A stretch of 6,243 nt of DNA from an uncultured Dorea sp. Its GTDB lineage: Bacteria > Bacillota > Clostridia > Lachnospirales > Lachnospiraceae. The stretch covers positions 1 to 6,243 of the forward strand of contig CAJUBG010000100.1 in assembly GCA_910584575.1 (NCBI GenBank), given 5' to 3'. Within the stretch, counting starts at the first letter, position 1, and every line of letters begins with the position of its first letter. Both the position numbers and the translations under genes were made by a program. Shown piece by piece: positions 1 to 5,029 of this stretch. The notes under the pieces were generated by a model, which was not told the origin of the DNA, did no database searches, and saw nothing but the letters and a program-made list of their open reading frames with translations.

Positions 1-95
1 AAATTTTCTCTTAAGAAATTTTCAGGGTTGTTGTCTATTGTTTAATTATCAAGGTGCTTTTTGTCGTTTGCTGTCTCTCTCGATTCAGCTTAGCC
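1..95 (-). other. 5' leader of an rRNA operon (16S gene expected beyond the left edge)
   Basis: Read on the minus strand, the stretch after the promoter at 96-125 has no open reading frame. It carries the sort of sequence found in clostridial pre-rRNA leaders: a CACCTTGATAATTAAACAAT block (complement of about 37-58), then ACAACCCTGAAAATTT (complement of about 17-34). It ends in a short imperfect dyad at 1-21 centred on CTTAAG, which could be one side of a processing stem. In such operons the mature 16S start follows closely. No mature rRNA sequence is visible in the window, so the identity rests on the promoter type and the resemblance of the leader, recalled rather than aligned. Confidence 0.65.
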
Positions 96-125
96 ATAAT
101 ATCATGTGTTACCTGTGTTTGTCAA
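96..125 (-). promoter_or_regulatory. strong rRNA-type promoter
   Basis: On the minus strand a perfect -35 TTGACA (120-125) is followed after 18 bp by TATTAT (96-101), which is preceded by TGA, an extended -10. Upstream of the -35 (126 to about 170) the minus strand is a series of A-tracts resembling an UP element that binds the RNA polymerase alpha subunit. Transcription would begin near 88-90 and run off the left edge. No ORF follows, and the leader looks like an rRNA leader, so an rrn operon promoter is the best reading. Confidence 0.85.
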
Positions 126-186
126 GACATTTTTTTACTTTTTTTGAAATTTTTTCAAGCATCTTTTCCAACACATTTTCCACATA

Positions 187-234
187 TTTGCAGTAAGCTT
201 TTCTCAACCTGTTAAGTCAAGCCTGTCCTGCAAA
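187..234 (-). other. 48-nt imperfect hairpin directly after tRNA-Ser(GGA)
   Basis: The minus-strand RNA can fold into three stacked helices: TTTGCAG/CTGCAAA (228-234 with 187-193), GCTT/AAGC (219-222 with 197-200), and CTTAA/TTGAG (212-216 with 203-207, one G-U pair), closed by a CAGG loop. The first base of the stem is the first base after the tRNA discriminator. The G-U pair forms only on the minus strand, which favours an RNA made in the tRNA direction. No T-run follows, so it is not a standard intrinsic terminator. A 3'-end processing or weak termination signal is possible. The stem could also be chance. Confidence 0.45.
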
Positions 235-324
235 CGGAGAAGGAGGGATTTGAACCCTCGCGCCGCTATTAACGACCTACTCCCTTTCCAGGGGAGCCCC
301 TTCGGCCAGCTTGGGTACTTCTCC
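235..324 (-). tRNA. tRNA-Ser(GGA)
   Basis: The minus strand folds into a 90-nt class II cloverleaf. The acceptor stem GGAGAAG/CTTCTCC has discriminator G (235), typical of serine tRNA. A D arm has a CCC/GGG stem, and the anticodon arm is CTCCC-CTGGAAA-GGGAG with anticodon GGA at 287-289. A long variable arm follows (GTCG/CGGC stem), then the T arm GAGGG-TTCAAAT-CCCTC. It reads UCC and UCU codons. The 3' CCA is not encoded (TTT follows the discriminator), so the CCA-adding enzyme must complete it. It lies 59 bp downstream of tRNA-Ser(UGA), with a terminator-like hairpin in between, and I see no convincing promoter of its own. Confidence 0.97.
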
Positions 325-347
325 AGAACTCGTCGATTCTTCCATAG

Positions 348-379
348 AAAAAACTATCACCTTACCGGCTGATAGTTTT
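348..379 (-). terminator. intrinsic terminator or attenuator between the two serine tRNA genes
   Basis: The minus-strand transcript forms a perfect 10-bp stem, AAAACTATCA (370-379) with TGATAGTTTT (350-359), around a 10-nt loop. The 3' arm ends in a run of six U (348-353). The stem is A/U-rich, so termination may be partial. It lies immediately after tRNA-Ser(UGA) and before tRNA-Ser(GGA). Confidence 0.7.
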
Positions 380-383
380 CCAA

Positions 384-469
384 CGGAGAGGGTGGGATTC
401 GAACCCACGCGCCCTCTCGGACAAACGGTTTTCAAGACCGCCTCGTTATGACCACTTCGATACCTCTCC
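384..469 (-). tRNA. tRNA-Ser(UGA)
   Basis: The minus strand folds into an 86-nt class II tRNA. The acceptor stem is GGAGAGG/CCTCTCC with discriminator G (384). The anticodon arm GCGGT-CTTGAAA-ACCGT carries anticodon TGA at 432-434. The long variable arm has GTCC/GGGC paired around a GAGA loop, and the T arm is GTGGG-TTCGAAT-CCCAC. It decodes UCA and, by wobble, other UCN codons. CCA is not encoded (TTG follows the discriminator). It is the first gene after the promoter at 508-536 and is followed by a terminator-like hairpin. Confidence 0.97.
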
Positions 470-486
470 ATTCATTTAATTGTTTT

Positions 487-500
487 GTCGTCTCAACGAC
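487..500 (-). other. small hairpin in the tRNA 5' leader
   Basis: On the minus strand GTCGT-TGAG-ACGAC gives a 5-bp stem with a 4-nt loop. It sits just downstream of the expected transcription start (near 501-502) and about 18 nt before the mature 5' end of tRNA-Ser(UGA). It could shape the leader that RNase P removes. There is no U-run, so it is not a terminator. It is short enough to be accidental. Confidence 0.35.
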
Positions 501-507
501 GTAGACT

Positions 508-536
508 ATTCTAGCACACAACATTTCTGTCGTCAA
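508..536 (-). promoter_or_regulatory. promoter of the serine tRNA genes
   Basis: On the minus strand, -35 TTGACG (531-536) and -10 TAGAAT (508-513) are separated by exactly 17 bp. TGC directly before the -10 makes it extended. A-tracts lie upstream of the -35 (about 541-560), as at the rRNA promoter in this window. The predicted start is near 501, about 32 nt before tRNA-Ser(UGA). Confidence 0.85.
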
Positions 537-610
537 CACCTTTTTTTCATTTTTCTCCATAAATTTCTTTTTTCCAGCAATTTTACATCAAACTAATCTT
601 GTTCGACAAA

Positions 611-648
611 TTAAAACAGAGGAGTCATACACCGCGTATCACTCCTCC
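611..648 (-). terminator. intrinsic terminator after the lipoprotein isomerase gene
   Basis: On the minus strand GAGGAGT (641-647) pairs with ACTCCTC (619-625). After one G-G mismatch the stem continues with ATAC/GTAT and closes with a 5-nt GCGGT loop. TGTTTTAA follows as the U-rich tail (611-618). It begins about 22 nt past the stop codon at 669-671, so it should end the messenger of that gene and insulate the tRNA promoter. Confidence 0.8.
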
Positions 649-668
649 ATCCGTCAAAAACTGATGCT

Positions 669-1724
669 TTATTCTGCTGCCTTCTGGACACTATGCTCCT
701 TCAGCCACTCTTTTACCATATTATTCAACGCAATCTCCTTCAGATCATCCTCCTCCGCAGATTCCTTCAGAGCATCCACATCCTCATAACCGTAATCCGA
801 AGCCATCGCCTTAAGCTGTTCCTCATATTCCTTTTCACCAAGTTTAATCTTCTCCTTATCCGCGATTGCTTCTGTCACCATCGTCTGCTTAATACTTGCT
901 TTGGCAGCGTCGTCCACCTGCTTCTCAAAAACATCCACAGTATATCCCATCTGCTCCTGGATAAATGTCTCGTAATCCTGCTCATAGTATTCCGCCGTGG
1001 TCTTATATTGGTCAATCAGTGAATCCGTAATCTTCTTAACCTCATCCTCCGGATACTTCTTCACCTCCGTATTGTCCAGGACCTTCTGCCAAACCGCCTG
1101 GCTAATGCTGCTCTCGTAGTTCTTCTCATTGTCCTTCTTCAACTGCTTCTTGACTTCTTCTCTGTATTCCTCGACGTTCTTGGCCTTCTTAGACTCACTT
1201 TTTACGAAATCGTCATTCAACTCCGGAACCACTTCTTTGGAAATGCTCTTTACCGTAATTGTGAATACAACGTCCTTTCCGGCATAATCCGTATTCGTAT
1301 AATCCTCCGGAAATACTCCCTGCCAGTCATAAGTCTCCCCTATACTATGGCCGATAACGCTTTCCTCAAAACCCTCAATAAACTGACCAGAACCGATGAC
1401 CAGCGGATAGTCCGTCGCAGAGCCTCCGTCAAACTCCTCTCCGTCAATCTTTCCTGTAAAATCAATCGTTGCCGTATCGCCGGACTCCACCGGACGGTCT
1501 GTAATCTCCTCCTTGGTAGCCTTCATCTGGAGAGTTGACTGGATGTAATTCTCCACATCCTCATCCGTAACCTCCCCTGGTTTGGCGACCTCATCTATCT
1601 CAACTCCTTTATAGACAGAAATCTTTAATTCATCTGTCTCCAGCCCCTTGCTGCCAGAGCATCCTGCCAGCGCCATGGAAGCCACCGCTACTCCTGCCAA
1701 TAACATTGCTAATTTCTTCTTCAT
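669..1724 (-). CDS. lipoprotein peptidyl-prolyl cis-trans isomerase, trigger-factor-like (FKBP + trigger factor C-terminal domain)
   Basis: The product has 351 aa when started at the ATG of 1722-1724, chosen because GAGGTGG stands a few nt before it. The in-frame ATG 12 nt upstream has no ribosome binding site. Residues 1-21 form a lipoprotein signal (KKK, hydrophobic core, lipobox LAGC) with Cys22 as the lipidated residue, so the protein should be anchored outside the cytoplasmic membrane. Residues about 80-163 are an FKBP domain of the trigger factor kind, with GDTATIDFTGKIDGEEFDGG, then IGSGQFIEGFE, then FPEDY and AGKDVVF. Residues about 165-345 are a charged helical region like the trigger factor C-terminal chaperone domain. 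The cytoplasmic protein's N-terminal ribosome-binding domain is absent, replaced by about 55 residues after the lipobox. By inference it is an extracytoplasmic folding factor, comparable in role to PrsA. It has its own promoter and terminator. Confidence 0.9.
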   Translation of the reverse strand: MKKKLAMLLAGVAVASMALAGCSGSKGLETDELKISVYKGVEIDEVAKPGEVTDEDVENYIQSTLQMKATKEEITDRPVESGDTATIDFTGKIDGEEFDGGSATDYPLVIGSGQFIEGFEESVIGHSIGETYDWQGVFPEDYTNTDYAGKDVVFTITVKSISKEVVPELNDDFVKSESKKAKNVEEYREEVKKQLKKDNEKNYESSISQAVWQKVLDNTEVKKYPEDEVKKITDSLIDQYKTTAEYYEQDYETFIQEQMGYTVDVFEKQVDDAAKASIKQTMVTEAIADKEKIKLGEKEYEEQLKAMASDYGYEDVDALKESAEEDDLKEIALNNMVKEWLKEHSVQKAAE

Positions 1725-1727
1725 ATT

Positions 1728-1734
1728 CCACCTC
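1728..1734 (-). promoter_or_regulatory. ribosome binding site that fixes the lipoprotein start
   Basis: On the minus strand GAGGTGG lies 3 nt before the ATG at 1722-1724, with GAGG about 6 nt from it, matching the 16S anti-SD. It overlaps the upstream in-frame ATG (1734-1736), which rules that codon out as the start and gives MKKKLAML as the N-terminus. Confidence 0.85.
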
Positions 1735-1787
1735 ATTATATACTTTTATTTCGCACTAAAATATATGCCGAAATCGTGCACCATTAT

Positions 1788-1815
1788 GTTATACCACATT
1801 TAAAGCGACTTTCAA
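1788..1815 (-). promoter_or_regulatory. promoter of the lipoprotein isomerase gene
   Basis: On the minus strand TTGAAA (1810-1815) and TATAAC (1788-1793) are 16 bp apart, with TGG before the -10 as an extended element. The start would lie near 1781, giving a 5' leader of about 57 nt that contains a small dyad (ATTTCG 1748-1753 / CGAAAT 1769-1774). A perfect TATAAT at 1735-1740 is too close to the start codon to serve, since transcripts from it would lack the ribosome binding site. Confidence 0.6.
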
Positions 1816-1846
1816 AGCATTTTCACACTTATTTCACTATTTCTTT

Positions 1847-3322
1847 TTATAAAACCGGTGAAAGCAGCCTGCAGAACTGCTCTTTAATCCGAATAATAAA
1901 ATCCCTCTGTTCATATTTTTTACGGGTAACTAACGTACTCTTTGCAATATCATTCTCAAATGCATCCATAAGCCTCTCCGTAGTCCGCGCGCTATATATA
2001 ACCGCATTTACCTCAAAATTCAGGCTGAAGCTGCGGATATCCATATTCGCCGTCCCCATACAGGTTACAAGCCCATCCACGCACATACATTTTGCATGGA
2101 GAAATCCATTGTCATAGGTATAGCACCTCGCCCCTGCCTCAATCATTTCTCCAAGATAAGAGTAGGTCGCCCAATAGACAAAGGGATGGTCTGGCTTGCA
2201 GGGAATCATGATGCGCACATCGATTCCGGATTTGGCCGCAATCTCCAGGGCATCCCGTATGTCGTCGTCGGGAATAAAGTAGGGAGTCTGAATATAAATA
2301 TTCTTCCGCGCCATATGGATTAACCGCAGATAATTGTTGCGAATCTCCTGGCTGCTGGAATCAGGCCCGCTGGAAATAATCTGCACAGGGTCCCTGCCGC
2401 CGCGGGTATACGTGGGAATCTCAAAGAGCCGGTCCTCCAGGAACAAATTCTCCCTGGCAGCATAGTTCCAGTCCAGGACAAAGCGCACCGCAAGAGACGT
2501 CACCGCCGAACCCTCGATACAGACATGGGTATCCCGCCAATAGCCGAATTTCCTATCCTTCCCTATATACTCACGCCCCACGTTGAAGCCTCCCACAAAG
2601 CCGATTCTGCCGTCTATGACCACAATCTTCCTGTGGTTACGGTAATTCACACGGAGTTGCAGCTTTCCAAGTAAAGCCGGAAAGAATTCTGCCACTTTAA
2701 TTCCTGCCTTTTGAAGACGCGCCCAGTCGGAACGGTGCATCCCTCTGCACCCCATACTGTCAAACAGGACGCGAATCTCCACACCCTGCCGCGCCTTGCG
2801 CACCAGCACCTCCTCAATCTCCTTCCACAGCTCGTCATTCTTGATGATGTAATACTCCACATGGATATAGTTCCTGGCGTGATCCATCTCTGAAAGCAAC
2901 GCCTTAAACTTCTCTCTCCCGTCTGTAAAAATGCGGATATCATTGTTATCCGTCAGCACCGCCTCGGCCTCGTTCAGATTATACAGAATCAGCCGTTTGA
3001 ACCGGTCAAGCTCTGGGTCCCGAAGCCTTAGCTTCTTTCGGTAAATGGATTCCTCCTGCCTTCGCACCGCGTACTTAATCTCCCCTTCAATCTCCTTCAT
3101 CTTGAACATCCTCTCCCTGCGGAAATTCTGTCCGAGAATCAGATAGAGAACGAAGCCAAGCACCGGAATAAAGTACAGAAGCAAAAGCCATGCCCAGACC
3201 GTAGTAGGATTCCTTCTCTGAAAAAATATAATCAGTAATGAAAATACAATATTAATCAAAAAGAGATGGTCCATCATCCACCTGTATACGTTAATGACTC
3301 CATCTCCCACAAATTCAAGCAT
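1847..3322 (-). CDS. cls: cardiolipin synthase (phospholipase D family)
   Basis: This membrane enzyme joins two phosphatidylglycerols into cardiolipin with release of glycerol. The 491-aa product is the usual size for bacterial Cls. Two hydrophobic segments (about 18-34 and 42-63) form the N-terminal PLDc_N anchor, with the family-like RRNPTTVWAWLLLLYFIPVLG stretch. Two phospholipase D HKD motifs follow, both intact: His230-Lys232-Asp237 in NHRKIVVIDGRIGFVGGFN and His409-Lys411-Asp416 in LHAKCMCVDG, the latter followed by GTANMDIRSF. The C-terminal segment ending in LLSPVL is also typical. The ATG at 3320-3322 has GGGAGG 7 nt upstream. The gene starts 12 bp after the 336-aa gene, so the two are probably cotranscribed. 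I see no convincing terminator behind it, so some read-through into the lipoprotein gene is possible. Many clostridia have several Cls paralogues, and which one this is cannot be told. Confidence 0.96.
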   Translation of the reverse strand: MLEFVGDGVINVYRWMMDHLFLINIVFSLLIIFFQRRNPTTVWAWLLLLYFIPVLGFVLYLILGQNFRRERMFKMKEIEGEIKYAVRRQEESIYRKKLRLRDPELDRFKRLILYNLNEAEAVLTDNNDIRIFTDGREKFKALLSEMDHARNYIHVEYYIIKNDELWKEIEEVLVRKARQGVEIRVLFDSMGCRGMHRSDWARLQKAGIKVAEFFPALLGKLQLRVNYRNHRKIVVIDGRIGFVGGFNVGREYIGKDRKFGYWRDTHVCIEGSAVTSLAVRFVLDWNYAARENLFLEDRLFEIPTYTRGGRDPVQIISSGPDSSSQEIRNNYLRLIHMARKNIYIQTPYFIPDDDIRDALEIAAKSGIDVRIMIPCKPDHPFVYWATYSYLGEMIEAGARCYTYDNGFLHAKCMCVDGLVTCMGTANMDIRSFSLNFEVNAVIYSARTTERLMDAFENDIAKSTLVTRKKYEQRDFIIRIKEQFCRLLSPVL

Positions 3323-3329
3323 TCACCGG

Positions 3330-3337
3330 CCTCCCTA
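3330..3337 (-). promoter_or_regulatory. ribosome binding site of cls, sharing the upstream stop codon
   Basis: On the minus strand TAGGGAGG holds both the stop TAG of the upstream gene (3335-3337) and the SD GGGAGG of cls, 7 nt before its ATG. Ribosomes finishing the first gene would stop on the cls initiation site, which suggests translational coupling. Confidence 0.8.
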
Positions 3338-4345
3338 TGCCCTGATATTTCCCAAAATCGACTGTACATTCATCGCCATCTGGCTCATCTTCCTGTAATT
3401 GGCAAACTGTGCCTGCTGCTTTCCTCTTGCGACGGTTGCCGCGCCATGGCTTCGCGCCTCTGTCGCAATCCTCTGGCCAATATCCTCAGGCTTATCCTCC
3501 TTCTTGGCAAACATCTCCTCCAGTTCGGAAATCAGATGGTCAAGTTCAATCAAGAGATCCTTGACAACGCCCGCCATCTTCCAGAAATCTTCTTCCGCCT
3601 GGACTTCCCCTGCCTTTCTCAGCTCTCCTTGTTCTCCCGTCACACTTTCCGTCTCGGCGCCGTCAGCCTTGCCTGCCGCCAGGGCTTCTTCTCTGGCAAG
3701 CTCTTTCGCCACATCCTCAACAAGCTGGTCGAAGGACTCCCGCAGCCGTCCCAGTTCCTCCTCCTTTGTAAGCTTCCGGTAACGCACCGCATTGCCGTTA
3801 ATGACAAACTCCACGCCGTTGAAATCGTCTCCCGTACTGGTGTCCAGCGTCCAGACCTCCCTTGTACCGTTATCATATCCATCTGCAATATTCTTATACA
3901 TAGAGCCGTATGCCTCAGCCAGACTCGCGGCATAGTTCTTAACATTCTTCTCATCCTTGCCTGCAAGGGCCTCCTGATAACGCTTCTCCAGCTCGCCGTA
4001 GAGCTTACTGCTTACGCCGTTATTCCCGTTGAAATCAAGCCTCTGAAGGATATACCCTCTGCATACGCCGTCCATCAGTGAGAGTCCGTCATCCGCAATC
4101 CTTACAAATTCTTCATCCTCTGTCCACAAGGAGGAATCTTTATCTGTCTCCGCCAGTTTATCCCGAATATAACCCATCCCCTCAGGAGAGATACTGACTC
4201 TGTCTGGTGCAGCCGCCCTCTGCTCCTCCAGAAATTGATCTGCAAACTCCACCACCTTCGTGCCGTTTTGAAACACCTGAACCTGTGAATGATTCTTAAT
4301 GTTTAATTTATCCAGTATAAATGCGTAATCACCATAAATCTTCAT
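3335..4345 (-). CDS. hypothetical protein, 336 aa, soluble and helical
   Basis: I do not recognise this family. The ATG at 4343-4345 has GAGAGG 5 nt upstream. There is no signal peptide, lipobox or membrane segment, so a cytoplasmic protein is expected. An N-terminal MKIYGDYAFILDKL start is followed by VSISPEG (50-56), a pattern also seen near the start of FlgM-type and other clostridial proteins, too short to assign anything. Residues 112-160 and 193-222 are charged and helical. Residues 162-190 look beta-rich (REVWTLDTS, GVEFVINGNAVRYRKL). Residues 223-252 are an Ala/Gly/Glu-rich linker. Residues 253-281 are a heptad-like helix (DLLIELDHLISELEEMF), and a basic Gln/Met-rich tail ends in NVQSILGNIRA. 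It is the first gene of a pair with cls, 12 bp apart, hinting at an envelope-related or simply co-expressed role. Function is unknown. Confidence 0.85.
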   Translation of the reverse strand: MKIYGDYAFILDKLNIKNHSQVQVFQNGTKVVEFADQFLEEQRAAAPDRVSISPEGMGYIRDKLAETDKDSSLWTEDEEFVRIADDGLSLMDGVCRGYILQRLDFNGNNGVSSKLYGELEKRYQEALAGKDEKNVKNYAASLAEAYGSMYKNIADGYDNGTREVWTLDTSTGDDFNGVEFVINGNAVRYRKLTKEEELGRLRESFDQLVEDVAKELAREEALAAGKADGAETESVTGEQGELRKAGEVQAEEDFWKMAGVVKDLLIELDHLISELEEMFAKKEDKPEDIGQRIATEARSHGAATVARGKQQAQFANYRKMSQMAMNVQSILGNIRA

Positions 4346-4401
4346 AATTGCCTCTCCACTCTCTATCCTAAAATCCCGCCGCTGCTTCTGAATATACCAA
4401 A

Positions 4402-4414
4402 GGAAATATTTTCC
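4402..4414. other. short dyad in the divergent intergenic region
   Basis: GGAAA-TAT-TTTCC is a 5-bp inverted repeat with a 3-nt centre. It lies between the start of the 336-aa gene and the weak candidate minus-strand promoter, so it would fall in that gene's leader. It is a possible operator half-site pair. It is A/T-rich and short, so chance is a real alternative. Confidence 0.25.
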
Positions 4415-4424
4415 CTTATCTTAT

Positions 4425-4453
4425 ATTATCGGCTGCGTTTTTCTGAAAGATAA
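4425..4453 (-). promoter_or_regulatory. weak candidate promoter for the 336-aa gene and cls
   Basis: On the minus strand GATAAT (4425-4430) has one mismatch to the -10 consensus. At 17 bp upstream stands only TTATCT (4448-4453), a poor -35. A nearby TATAAG (4420-4425) is an alternative -10 with no better -35. No stronger candidate was seen between 4346 and 4500 on this strand, so the operon may depend on an activator or another sigma factor. Confidence 0.3.
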
Positions 4454-4475
4454 GAGCAAATCCCGTTCAAATCTC

Positions 4476-4504
4476 TTGCACATGCTGTCAAACAATGGTA
4501 CAAT
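4476..4504 (+). promoter_or_regulatory. promoter of the 150-aa membrane protein gene
   Basis: TTGCAC (4476-4481) and TACAAT (4499-4504) are separated by 17 bp, with TGG before the -10 as an extended element. Transcription should start near 4511, leaving a leader of about 30 nt that contains the ribosome binding site. ATG codons at 4495 and 4505 lie in or before the predicted start point and cannot be the translation start. Confidence 0.8.
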
Positions 4505-4527
4505 GTGTGTCATGGAAAAAAGAATTT

Positions 4528-4533
4528 AGGAGG
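4528..4533 (+). promoter_or_regulatory. ribosome binding site that fixes a GTG start
   Basis: A perfect AGGAGG stands 7 nt before the GTG at 4541-4543. It lies inside the longer ATG-started reading (from 4505), which shows that the shorter GTG version is the real protein. Confidence 0.88.
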
Positions 4534-4540
4534 TTTACCC

Positions 4541-4993
4541 GTGAGTACATTTACCATTGTTATGCTTGTCATTCTGGTTATTTTAATCGCTGCGTGTATT
4601 GCATTATATTTTTTTGGAAAGAAAGCAGAAAAGAAGCAGGCAGAACAGCAGGCACAGTTAGAGGCCGTTGCTCAGAATATGTCCATGCTGATTATTGACA
4701 AGGGGAAGCTGCGTCTTAAGGATGCAGGTCTGCCCGCCATTGTTGTGGAGAACACGCCAAAGTATCTCCGCCGTTCTAAGGTTCCGGTAGTAAAGGCAAA
4801 GGTTGGCCCAAGGATTATGACTCTGATGTGCGACGCAGATATCTATCCGCTGATTCCTGTAAAGAAAGAGGTCAAGGCCACCGTCAGCGGTATCTACATC
4901 ACCGCTGTCAGAGGGCTTAGAGGCCCCCTTGAGACGCCTCAGAAGAAGAAAGGCTTCATCGCAAGGATGAAGGAAAAAGCAAAGCAGAAGTAG
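4541..4993 (+). CDS. hypothetical single-pass membrane protein, 150 aa
   Basis: I do not recognise the family. With the GTG start the protein begins MSTFTIVMLVILVILIAACI. One transmembrane helix spans about residues 4-25, followed at once by a positively charged, coiled-coil-like stretch (GKKAEKKQAEQQAQLEAV, 26-43), so the positive-inside rule puts the C-terminal part in the cytoplasm. Residues 47-125 look like a compact beta-rich domain with conserved-looking segments MLIIDKGKLRLKDAGLP, PKYLRRSKVPVVKAKVG and VSGIYITAVRGL. The tail (134-150) is strongly basic, KKK and KEKAKQK, and might contact lipid head groups or nucleic acid. It is transcribed alone, divergent from the 336-aa gene and convergent with the DUF1934 gene, and ends in a shared terminator. 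Function is unknown. Confidence 0.88.
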   Translation: MSTFTIVMLVILVILIAACIALYFFGKKAEKKQAEQQAQLEAVAQNMSMLIIDKGKLRLKDAGLPAIVVENTPKYLRRSKVPVVKAKVGPRIMTLMCDADIYPLIPVKKEVKATVSGIYITAVRGLRGPLETPQKKKGFIARMKEKAKQK

Positions 4994-4995
4994 GA

Positions 4996-5029
4996 AAAAG
5001 CATTGGATTATGAATGATCCAATGCTTTT
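4996..5029. terminator. bidirectional intrinsic terminator between convergent genes
   Basis: A perfect 13-bp stem, AAAAGCATTGGAT (4996-5008) with ATCCAATGCTTTT (5017-5029), surrounds an 8-nt loop. On the plus strand it begins 2 nt after the stop of the 150-aa gene and ends in UUUU. On the minus strand it ends in UUUUU (4995-4999) and serves the murI/DUF1934 messenger. The final codons and the TAA stop (5008-5010) of the minus-strand gene lie inside it. Confidence 0.9.

Noticed and set aside
277..471. Minus-strand ORF of 64 codons
   Set aside because: It runs through both serine tRNA genes and the hairpin between them. No protein gene is expected there.
1735..1740. Perfect TATAAT before the lipoprotein gene as its -10
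   Set aside because: It is only 10 nt from the start codon, so the transcript would lack the ribosome binding site. The promoter at 1788-1815 fits better.
1833..1863. Possible terminator of cls (TTTCAC/GTGAAA stem)
   Set aside because: It has only 6 bp around a 19-nt loop and no U-run after it, so I do not call it.
2647..2943. Minus-strand ORF of 98 codons inside cls
   Set aside because: It is a shadow in another frame of the cls coding region, which is intact and contains both HKD motifs.
3399..3782. Plus-strand ORF of 127 codons, Ser/Ala-rich
   Set aside because: It is antisense to the low-complexity Ala/Glu region of the 336-aa gene. The serine runs are the mirror of that codon use.
3266..4081. 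Plus-strand ORF of 271 codons
   Set aside because: It lies antisense to the 336-aa gene and the start of cls, both of which have good ribosome binding sites. Its translation is rich in His, Leu, Cys and Arg in the way of shadow frames, with no recognisable domain.
4505..4540. Upstream ATG extension of the 150-aa membrane protein
   Set aside because: It would precede the predicted transcription start and place the AGGAGG inside the coding region. The GTG at 4541 is properly spaced from that site.
4495..4698. Plus-strand ORF of 67 codons starting at 4495
   Set aside because: Its ATG overlaps the -10 of the promoter, it has no ribosome binding site, and it is out of frame with the membrane protein gene that owns the AGGAGG at 4528-4533.
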